DNA from: an uncultured Spirochaetaceae bacterium
Lineage (GTDB): Bacteria > Spirochaetota > Spirochaetia > Sphaerochaetales > Sphaerochaetaceae
Length of the DNA: 5,022 nucleotides
Direction of reading: 5' to 3'
Assembly: GCA_947630635.1 (NCBI GenBank)
Contig: CANRIJ010000114.1
Coordinates: 1-5,022, forward strand
A model generated the notes under the pieces. It did no database searches and had not been told where the DNA came from. It saw only the letters and a program-made list of their open reading frames with translations. Of this stretch, positions 1 to 4,924 are shown in pieces. How positions within the stretch are numbered: position 1 is the stretch's first letter; the number at the start of each line of letters is the position of its first letter. Position numbers and translations under genes: made by a program.

Positions 1-37
1 GAAGCGCTCTTGCCTCTTCATTCCAATTGAATGCCAT
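1..37 (-). CDS. 5' end of an unidentified gene, truncated by the window edge
   Basis: Reading the minus strand leftwards from position 37 gives ATG followed by an open frame, MAFNWNEEARAL, that runs off the window. The start is well supported: a full AGGAGG Shine-Dalgarno sequence lies at 48-43 on the minus strand, five bases before the ATG. The visible peptide is hydrophilic and acidic with no signal peptide, so the product is probably cytoplasmic, unlike the exported proteins encoded on the other side of the intergenic region. Twelve residues are too few to name a family. The gene is transcribed away from the barrel cassette and may share its upstream control region. Confidence 0.7.
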   Translation of the reverse strand, partial: MAFNWNEEARAL

Positions 38-42
38 GCTCT

Positions 43-48
43 CCTCCT
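43..48 (-). promoter_or_regulatory. Consensus Shine-Dalgarno sequence of the left-hand divergent gene
   Basis: The minus strand reads AGGAGG here, with five bases before the ATG at 37-35. It is the strongest ribosome binding site in the window and is what identifies the short open frame at the left edge as a real gene start. Confidence 0.75.
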
Positions 49-74
49 AAACAAAGCCAATTCGTCTTTTCTTA

Positions 75-80
75 GTTATA
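75..80 (-). promoter_or_regulatory. Candidate -10 box for the left-hand divergent gene
   Basis: The minus strand reads TATAAC, five of six matches to TATAAT. It would place a transcript start near position 68 and leave a leader of about 30 bases containing the AGGAGG. No good -35 is seen at 16-18 bases: the best nearby candidate, TTATCT at 105-100, is 19 bases away and matches poorly. A short perfect palindrome, TTTTCTGAAAA at 84-94, lies just upstream of this box and might be an operator, but the region is AT-rich and it could be chance. Confidence 0.3.
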
Positions 81-148
81 TGATTTTCTGAAAAATAAGA
101 GATAAATACCATCGGGAAAGTGCATAATAGCCGTGTTTTTCCAACAAT

Positions 149-177
149 TTATCTTAAAGACTCAATGGTGTTACAAT
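149..177 (+). promoter_or_regulatory. Candidate promoter of the four-gene barrel cassette
   Basis: TACAAT at 172-177 matches the -10 consensus at five of six positions. Seventeen bases upstream is TTATCT at 149-154, a poor -35 with three of six matches. Transcription would begin around 184, leaving a leader of only about ten bases before the ATG at 195, with GGGTG at 186-190 as a weak ribosome binding site. The spacing is good, but the -35 is weak and the region is AT-rich, so this is only a candidate. Confidence 0.3.
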
Positions 178-194
178 CTAATATTGGGTGTGCT

Positions 195-1421
195 ATGCGC
201 AAGAAAGAAGTTCTCGGAAAACTCCTTTTCATTTTCTGTATTCTTATATTTTTGGGCACGCCGCTTTTTTCTGATTCATTTACATTTGACACTGGAATCT
301 ATGGAATATCATTTGGGCCAAATAATTTTGGCATGAATCTCTTTCCCGCAGGTACGCATTTTGGCTATTACCACTATTTTGTCATGTATGATGAGGCAAA
401 ATACTATGCCAGGGTGAATGTCGATACTGAGTTCAGGTTTGAGACTGCATATATCCCTGGGCTCTATAATGCAGAGACTGGAGTTCCGATATACCTTCTG
501 AAAGAGGGGGATGTGAGTCTTGAGGAGTATATAAGCGGGGCATATTTCAATCCAAATGCATATATCAATTTCTACCTGGAGCAGCCTTTCGGATTTAAGT
601 TGGGTGGGGATAACGATTGGGTCTTCATTTTGAGAGGCGGTTTCAGAACTCGTTATTATATGGCTTTGGAGAACCTTAATGTAGGTATACTTGGAGATGT
701 CGATAGCCTTCTATTTGTGGATCCAACTGGCTCTTCCCTCTATCCATTTGGAAAGGATTCATATGTAAGGGCATACCCTTGGCTTAGTGGAAACAGAGAT
801 ACGTGGAATACCTATCTCTACTTATATACCTACTTCGATTTCAGAGAGAAGAGGGCCTTAGAGGCATACGATGGGCTCTACGCTGAGATTATGGCTGAGT
901 ATGGCCCATTCTGGCTTATGAATAACATAACTCCGAAGTTCACGACCTCTGACTTCTATCGCTTCAGAGGCTACCTTGAGGAGAGCCTGACGCTCTATGC
1001 CTTAGAGCAGGAGAATGGCTTTAACTGGATAAATGTGCAGCTGATTCACTCAAATCGCGTGGAGCATATTGGTGGGAGTGTTATTCCTCAGGAGCTTATT
1101 CCTACAGATCGTTTGAGCACAAGCGTGAATGATAGGCTATCCTTGAGATTTACCGGTCCTCAGTTCATAGCCTCTGACTGCTATGCGACTGTAGAGCTCT
1201 CACTGGATAACAATGTATATTTTGGAAGGGTTGTGAACCAGAGCTCGACGGGCGAGTTCATCTGGGAGGCGCAATCTAAGGTCAGGCTCTATTTTCTTTT
1301 GAAGCTCTTTGGCTTCATTCGCTTGGATTATACAATTGAATACAAGTTCTTCAATGGTATATGGCCGTCTTATCCTGCATTTAGCCAAGATGCATCTGTG
1401 AGGTTCTATGTCTCAATTTAG
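195..1421 (+). CDS. Putative outer-membrane beta-barrel protein, first gene of cassette
   Basis: This 408-residue protein has an unknown function. Residues 1-26 form a clear signal peptide: a basic MRKK start, a hydrophobic core (about 8-20), and a likely cleavage after PLFS before DSFTF. The rest has no long hydrophobic helix but many alternating aromatic/polar segments (for example 56-82, 120-155, 205-220, 363-385, 399-408), as expected of a large outer-membrane barrel. The frame is open upstream to a GTG at 120, but ATG 195 was chosen because it puts the basic residues and hydrophobic core directly at the N-terminus; its ribosome site (GGGTG, 186-190) is weak. The protein aligns along its whole length with the next gene's product, sharing landmarks such as RLSL...GPQ (314-323 here, 306-315 there). 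The C-terminus is VSI, lacking the terminal aromatic residue usual for barrel assembly. Its last 14 bases overlap the next gene. The barrel call is inferred from composition, without a recognised family. Confidence 0.8.
   Translation: MRKKEVLGKLLFIFCILIFLGTPLFSDSFTFDTGIYGISFGPNNFGMNLFPAGTHFGYYHYFVMYDEAKYYARVNVDTEFRFETAYIPGLYNAETGVPIYLLKEGDVSLEEYISGAYFNPNAYINFYLEQPFGFKLGGDNDWVFILRGGFRTRYYMALENLNVGILGDVDSLLFVDPTGSSLYPFGKDSYVRAYPWLSGNRDTWNTYLYLYTYFDFREKRALEAYDGLYAEIMAEYGPFWLMNNITPKFTTSDFYRFRGYLEESLTLYALEQENGFNWINVQLIHSNRVEHIGGSVIPQELIPTDRLSTSVNDRLSLRFTGPQFIASDCYATVELSLDNNVYFGRVVNQSSTGEFIWEAQSKVRLYFLLKLFGFIRLDYTIEYKFFNGIWPSYPAFSQDASVRFYVSI
1400..1404 (+). promoter_or_regulatory. Ribosome binding site of the second cassette gene, inside the first
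   Basis: GAGGT (or GTGAGG at 1398-1403) lies three to four bases before the ATG at 1408, within the coding sequence of the preceding gene. The spacing is tight, which fits initiation by ribosomes terminating 14 bases downstream at TAG 1419-1421, that is, translational coupling. No other suitable start in this frame precedes the signal peptide core. Confidence 0.5.
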
Positions 1422-2601
1422 GAGTGAGAGAAAGAGAGCGCTGCTATCTATTTTTATGTTTTTGCTCCTCTCTGAGAGCCTCTTTTCAATAGGCTTTGGC
1501 TATCATGTATTTGATGTTAAGGCTGAGGCAGAGTTTGGCTCGGGAATCTTTCCAGCATCAGCATACTATCGCTTTGATTTTCCGATGCCTGACTTGATAA
1601 AGGGAAATGATACGGTTCTGTCATTCTCCATAGATAATGGTCTTGAATATAGAACCCTTAGGCAGAGTCCATATAACGGAGAGCTTATAGACGAGTTTCC
1701 CGAGAATTACAGAGATCTGAAAATAAGGGACTATTCGGCTCTATTTGACGAGTTCAATCTTCTTTTTGAGCAGGGCTTTTTTGCTAAGCCATATCAGGAT
1801 GGAGATGACCTTGTGGATTTGCATGTCTCCTTAGGCGGAAGATTTGAGCTTGCTTTTGAGCGCCTGAGCTGGCTTAGGGACCCCGATTCCATAGCTGGTG
1901 TTTTTTGGTTAAGTCCATCAATCCCCAGGTTTCCTGATGCGCCTTGGATTGGGTCTCCGGAGCTAAGAGGGGATAGAATGTCAGTAGAGACCTTTATAAC
2001 GCTGGGTCTTAAGTTCAGCACGATGAGGGAGGATGAATATAAGAAAAATGGATTCAAGGCAGCTCTCTTTTTCAGGTATTCGCCCTCTTGGTTTCCTCTA
2101 AATGGGCCTACTTCGGATTTTCTGATACTCCATCTTAAGGGTGAGGGAAGTTGCGTTTTATATGACGTGAAAGAGAAGAGGGAGGGTCTTTCATGGTTTA
2201 CGCTGACTCTCTCATCCGAGTATCTATATAGGTTTATATATGGCAGCAAGGTCCCGTATTATGCTATGGAGACAGACATGTTCAATATGTGGGCTCCGAG
2301 TGCGGAGAATCTTTTTTACAATAGGCTATCGCTTAATATGTATGGCCCTCAGATGTACTTTAAGGACCTATATGTATACATCTCGCTCTTTCATGAGTTT
2401 GCATATAGCTTTGGGCCAGTTTTGAATAATATTCTCTCGGATAGCATAAATGAGATAGTTGCCCTTATGGGCATGAAGGCGGAATTTGTCATCTTTGACT
2501 TTATGAGGGCATTCTTTGAGGTGGGCTATGCATACAAGAGGCCATTTAATGAGGGTGCAAGCATAATAGAGGCCAATTTTGGGGTCTCACTGGGGTTCTA
2601 G
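1408..2601 (+). CDS. Putative outer-membrane beta-barrel protein, paralogue of the preceding gene
   Basis: This 397-residue protein has an unknown function. Its signal peptide spans about residues 1-27: an arginine/lysine-rich start (R5, R8, K9, R10), a hydrophobic core (11-21), and a probable cleavage after SLFS before IGFG. The mature part is rich in alternating aromatic/polar strands (for example 217-227, 262-278, 318-335, 356-376, 387-397) and ends in GVSLGF, a terminal phenylalanine typical of barrel proteins recognised by the BAM machinery. Blocks shared with the preceding product include IFPA/LFPA (47-50 here), the FEQGFF...LGGRFELAFERL region (120-153), SWF...TSDF (227-238), RLSL...GPQ (306-315) and the last 40 or so residues. 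The two are therefore diverged tandem duplicates, by eye roughly 20 percent identical. Nineteen of 21 arginines use AGA/AGG. The gene starts inside its neighbour and its stop abuts the next start codon, so it is coupled on both sides. Confidence 0.82.
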   Translation: MSQFRSERKRALLSIFMFLLLSESLFSIGFGYHVFDVKAEAEFGSGIFPASAYYRFDFPMPDLIKGNDTVLSFSIDNGLEYRTLRQSPYNGELIDEFPENYRDLKIRDYSALFDEFNLLFEQGFFAKPYQDGDDLVDLHVSLGGRFELAFERLSWLRDPDSIAGVFWLSPSIPRFPDAPWIGSPELRGDRMSVETFITLGLKFSTMREDEYKKNGFKAALFFRYSPSWFPLNGPTSDFLILHLKGEGSCVLYDVKEKREGLSWFTLTLSSEYLYRFIYGSKVPYYAMETDMFNMWAPSAENLFYNRLSLNMYGPQMYFKDLYVYISLFHEFAYSFGPVLNNILSDSINEIVALMGMKAEFVIFDFMRAFFEVGYAYKRPFNEGASIIEANFGVSLGF

Positions 2602-3291
2602 GTGAAGAGGGTTATTTTGACTTTGCTTTTTCTTTTGCTGGGGCTATATAGCCTCTTTGCCACTATGACCTTCTACCTAAAGGAGGCTCCGCTCTATGTC
2701 TATGATACCAACGTATTCTCAGATCCCCTTGTTCAAAATGGAAATAAGGCTTGGCTTGAGTGGGCAGCGAGGCATCCATTTATAAAGAGGCATAGCCTGG
2801 GAACCTATACTGAGTTTGATATCTTCTTCTCCGGTGGTGATAGGACGGGGCTCTCTATGTCCCTGACATTCGGCTGGCCTCTGAAGTCCAACTCTTATAC
2901 TCCTGTGGGGAATTTCTCAAATGGGGACTGGCACTATGAGGTATCTGACTCGCTTTCCTCTCAGGATGTAAGCGTCTTCTTCTCAATTGGTCCGATATTC
3001 AGAGCCTCGTTCGATTTCTTTGAGGTGGGGGCCTCTATTAAGTTGTCCTTGGGGTCCTACGCAAGCTTTTTGAATGATATTGTCTTCGGTATCCAGGTTG
3101 ACCCATTCATGAATTTCTTCATCCAAGAGGGCTTTTTCCTGACACTCGGCATTCACTACGATGCTCACCTGTTTCTGTTTTTCCTTCATGATCCAATAAG
3201 TATCTACCAGGAGAACTATGTAATGATGGGAATAGGAGGATATGTTGGGCTTGGCTTCTCATTTGGAAAGAGAGAGGACACGGCATGGTAA
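2602..3291 (+). CDS. Putative small outer-membrane beta-barrel protein, GTG start
   Basis: This 229-residue protein has an unknown function. The GTG start follows the previous TAG stop with no gap; GGGGT at 2592-2596, five bases before it, can serve as ribosome binding site. The choice is supported by the textbook signal peptide it yields: MKR, then a leucine-rich core (5-18), with cleavage likely after SLFA at residue 20. The mature protein shows about seven amphipathic or aromatic strands (66-77, 81-92, 121-132, 133-150, 158-174, 176-194, 205-222), compatible with a barrel of about eight strands. The last strand-like segment is glycine-rich (MMGIGGYVGLGFSFG) and is followed by a short charged tail, KREDTAW. 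That tail is encoded by bases that also hold the ribosome site and start of the next gene. Its fold class resembles the following gene's product, but I could not show convincing homology. The barrel call rests on sequence pattern only. Confidence 0.78.
   Translation: MKRVILTLLFLLLGLYSLFATMTFYLKEAPLYVYDTNVFSDPLVQNGNKAWLEWAARHPFIKRHSLGTYTEFDIFFSGGDRTGLSMSLTFGWPLKSNSYTPVGNFSNGDWHYEVSDSLSSQDVSVFFSIGPIFRASFDFFEVGASIKLSLGSYASFLNDIVFGIQVDPFMNFFIQEGFFLTLGIHYDAHLFLFFLHDPISIYQENYVMMGIGGYVGLGFSFGKREDTAW
3274..3278 (+). promoter_or_regulatory. Ribosome binding site of the fourth cassette gene, inside the third
   Basis: GAGGA, within a longer AGAGAGGA purine run, lies six bases before the ATG at 3285 and inside the end of the third gene. 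It is the best ribosome site in the cassette and decides the start of the fourth gene, which overlaps its predecessor by seven bases. Confidence 0.6.
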
Positions 3292-3908
3292 AGAGAGCCC
3301 TGTCATTTCTCCTGATTGCCATTTCTCTATCGCCACTATGCGCCAAAGTCGAAGTCTGGCTTGGCTTTGGTGGCATTACAGGCTTTGATTTTCTTACTAG
3401 GGATTTTATAAAGAAGCTTCAGTCTGATACCGTTGAGACGCCAGATTTTAAGGGGAGGGTCGAATATCTGGATTTAATTGGTCCCTACTATGAGATAAGC
3501 ATCTTCCCATATGTGGAGATTCCGCTCTCAATTGACATTTCGGGCTCCACATCATTTATTGTGGGCATACAGGGAAATAGCTTTATCAGCAGGCACCTTG
3601 ATTTCAGGCAGAATCTCAAAATCGGGTCATCGTATCTTTATATGTTCAAAGAGGACACGGGGCTCTATTTTTCCCTAGGTTATTTTGTCTCGTGGACGAG
3701 GATATCCACTACAAACTATAAGAACAACAAACTCGTCACAAACCATATAATCAATCAGGATATGGGAGTCTCTTTGGGTTTTGGCGTTGTAACGAGGTTT
3801 AGAAATGCCTTTTTCAAATTCGGGCTCTCATCTGATAAGGTGATACAGCTAAAAGACAGCTCTGGGCTATCAGTCGACCTTTTTGTAGGCGGAGGCTTTG
3901 TCTTCTAG
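3285..3908 (+). CDS. Putative small outer-membrane beta-barrel protein, last gene of cassette
   Basis: This 207-residue protein has an unknown function. A signal peptide spans residues 1-20 (MVKR, then hydrophobic 5-16), with cleavage likely after PLCA before KVEVW. C19 lies near the site, but the preceding leucine and the LCA pattern fit signal peptidase I better than a lipobox. The mature chain has eight to ten alternating strands: 21-30, 68-76, 79-86, 90-96, 106-122, 125-138, 158-169, 172-182 and 194-207. It ends in VGGGFVF, a glycine-rich final strand with a terminal phenylalanine, the clearest barrel C-terminus in the window. ATG 3285 is supported by GAGGA six bases upstream and by the signal peptide. 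The gene overlaps its upstream neighbour by seven bases. At its end it overlaps the minus-strand dihydrouridine synthase by 39 bases, so its last strand (VDLFVGGGFVF) is constrained on both strands. Confidence 0.78.
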   Translation: MVKRALSFLLIAISLSPLCAKVEVWLGFGGITGFDFLTRDFIKKLQSDTVETPDFKGRVEYLDLIGPYYEISIFPYVEIPLSIDISGSTSFIVGIQGNSFISRHLDFRQNLKIGSSYLYMFKEDTGLYFSLGYFVSWTRISTTNYKNNKLVTNHIINQDMGVSLGFGVVTRFRNAFFKFGLSSDKVIQLKDSSGLSVDLFVGGGFVF

Positions 3909-4844
3909 GCGGTTGAAGACAGAGTAGAACTCATCTCTCGAGGAGCACCTCACAAGATCTGACTTTACCCCCTTGGCTCCCTCTATGCCTTTTATGTACA
4001 TTGGCATGACCTTTCTCATCTCTTTGGATGCGACTCTCTCACCAGAGTATTTTGCCATCAAATCATAATGGCAGAGCGCAGTGTCAATTCTCTCTTTCAG
4101 GCTTGGAGGGGGGATGATCCTATTCTCCAAAAGGGCCTTAGTCTCTCTGAAGATAAAGGGGTTTCCAATTGCGCCTCTTGCAATCATAGCCCCGTCTGCC
4201 ATGTATTCATTCATTGCCCTGATGGCATCCTCTGCTTTGAATATATCTCCTGATGCGAATAGGTATATATCGTCTTTGAAGCGGCTTTTAAGCTCTTTGA
4301 AGGCACTCCAGTCAGCCTCTCCAGAGTAGCCCATTTTCCTTGTTCTTGCGTGTAGTGTGAGAATCTCTGCTCCCGCTAAGAGAGCATTCTCTGCAAATTC
4401 AAGGTAATTGATCGAGTCTTTGTCCCATCCAAGCCTGAACTTTATTGAGATTCTCTTGCCGCTCTCTTCTTTGAGTACATGGATTATCTCGCGTGTCCTT
4501 TTCATGTTCTTCATCAGGGCACATCCGGCCCCGGTCTTCACAACCTTCTCTACTGGGCACCCTGCGTTGATGTCTATAATCTCCGGCTCTCTCTTTAAGA
4601 CCTCATCCAGAGCTCCCCTAAAGGAGGATGGGTCTGAGCCAAAGAGCTGGATTACCAGCCTCTTCTCGCCATCAAAGGGCTCCATGATCTGAGTTGTCTT
4701 TTCGCTTTTTCTTCTAACCCCCTCTGCAGATACCATCTCTGTGACAGAGATATCCGCACCCATTTTTATGGCTATCTCTCTATAGGCTCTGTCAGAGTAG
4801 CCAGCTAGCGGAGCGAGTGCTATAAGACCCTTTTTCTGAAGCAT
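3870..4844 (-). CDS. dus: tRNA-dihydrouridine synthase (Dus family, DusB-like)
   Basis: This cytoplasmic FMN enzyme uses NADPH to reduce specific uridines in the tRNA D-loop region to dihydrouridine. At 324 residues it is the normal family length. Motifs appear in family order: IALAPLAGYSDRAYR (8-22, FMN-binding start of the TIM barrel), VIQLFGSDP (64-72), DINAGCPVEKVVKTGAGCALM (91-111) with catalytic cysteine C96, ISIKFRLGWD (132-141) with conserved K135, TLHARTR (163-169) with H165, ASGDI (197-201, where many relatives have NGDI), DGAMIARGAIGNPFIF (217-232, phosphate binding), and a C-terminal helical part with MRKVMPMYIKG (276-286). The family match is secure; the subfamily, and so the target uridine, is less so. 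ATG 4844 gives the expected short lead before the first motif, but I see no Shine-Dalgarno sequence in front of it. The gene converges on the barrel cassette and shares 39 bases with its last gene. Confidence 0.95.
   Translation of the reverse strand: MLQKKGLIALAPLAGYSDRAYREIAIKMGADISVTEMVSAEGVRRKSEKTTQIMEPFDGEKRLVIQLFGSDPSSFRGALDEVLKREPEIIDINAGCPVEKVVKTGAGCALMKNMKRTREIIHVLKEESGKRISIKFRLGWDKDSINYLEFAENALLAGAEILTLHARTRKMGYSGEADWSAFKELKSRFKDDIYLFASGDIFKAEDAIRAMNEYMADGAMIARGAIGNPFIFRETKALLENRIIPPPSLKERIDTALCHYDLMAKYSGERVASKEMRKVMPMYIKGIEGAKGVKSDLVRCSSRDEFYSVFNRLEDKASAYKKVD
3896..3924. other. Inverted repeat / hairpin around the last cassette stop codon
   Basis: CTTTGTCTTC at 3896-3905 pairs with GAAGACAGAG at 3915-3924, a ten-pair stem with one G-U pair on the plus-strand RNA. 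The nine-base loop holds the TAG stop of the fourth cassette gene (3906-3908). Neither strand has a run of T after the stem, so it is not a canonical Rho-independent terminator. It may protect or define mRNA 3' ends or pause polymerase where the two transcription units collide. Because it is symmetric, both the cassette RNA and the dihydrouridine synthase RNA can form it. Confidence 0.5.
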
Positions 4845-4850
4845 AGACTT

Positions 4851-4859
4851 AGAATAGCA
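4851..4859 (-). promoter_or_regulatory. Candidate extended -10 promoter for the dihydrouridine synthase gene
   Basis: The minus strand reads TGC then TATTCT (4859-4851), an extended -10 pattern (TGn plus four of six -10 matches). Only six bases separate it from the ATG at 4844, so transcription would start at or beside the start codon. No Shine-Dalgarno sequence precedes this gene, which fits a leaderless transcript. The -35 position holds only TTCTCA (4879-4874), a weak match. This is suggestive rather than firm. Confidence 0.3.
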
Positions 4860-4900
4860 AAAGGCCCTTAAAGTGAGAATTGAAGAGTTGAAAATATGTC

Positions 4901-4916
4901 CTTTGGTATACTAAAG
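4901..4916. promoter_or_regulatory. Operator-like 16-base near-palindrome over a -10 box
   Basis: CTTTGGTATACTAAAG is self-complementary at seven of eight pairs. It covers the candidate -10 TATACT (4907-4912) of the right-hand gene, so a dimeric regulator bound here would block that promoter. A second, perfect ten-base palindrome, AAGTTAACTT at 4914-4923, overlaps its right end and reaches almost to the ATG at 4925. No regulator gene is visible in the window. AT-rich promoters produce such symmetry by chance fairly often. Confidence 0.35.
4904..4912 (+). promoter_or_regulatory. Candidate extended -10 promoter of the right-hand gene
   Basis: TGG followed by TATACT fits an extended -10 element (TGn plus five of six -10 matches). 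The upstream TTGAAA at 4888-4893 is a good -35 by sequence, but at 13 bases it is too close; TTGAAG at 4880-4885 is too far at 21. An extended -10 can act without a proper -35. The transcript would start about 4919, leaving a leader of about six bases before the ATG at 4925. Confidence 0.4.
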
Positions 4917-4924
4917 TTAACTTC

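Noticed and set aside
120..194. Upstream GTG start at 120 extending the first barrel protein by 25 residues
   Set aside because: The extension would bury the MRKK-hydrophobic signal peptide behind a non-basic leader, and the best candidate -10 box (172-177) would fall inside the gene. ATG 195 gives a normal signal peptide.
1794..2249. 151-codon minus-strand open frame opposite the second barrel gene
   Set aside because: It begins with TTG, has low-complexity serine/arginine-rich composition, and lies wholly antisense to a gene with a clear signal peptide and a paralogue. It is a shadow of the coding strand.
3285..3350. Fourth cassette protein as a lipoprotein via C19
   Set aside because: The residue before the cysteine is leucine rather than a small residue, and LCA followed by KVE fits signal peptidase I cleavage. 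Spirochaete lipoboxes are loose, so it is not fully excluded.
3119..3376. 85-codon minus-strand open frame across the junction of the third and fourth genes
   Set aside because: It is entirely antisense to two well-supported genes, with no domain or export signal of its own.
3845..3861. Direct repeat ACAGCT twice near the end of the fourth barrel gene
   Set aside because: Six bases repeated once inside coding sequence is expected by chance and shows no array or target-site pattern.
3832..3873. CTGATA...TATCAG inverted repeat as a terminator for the dihydrouridine synthase
   Set aside because: Only six pairs with a 30-base loop and no T tract on the minus strand; no better than chance.
4408..4692. 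94-codon plus-strand open frame opposite the dihydrouridine synthase
   Set aside because: It lies over the conserved catalytic region of the synthase and its apparent hydrophobicity is a by-product of antisense reading.
4861..4869. AAGGCCCTT symmetry between the divergent genes as a hairpin
   Set aside because: Four pairs around a single base cannot form an RNA hairpin, and as a DNA site it is too short to stand out.
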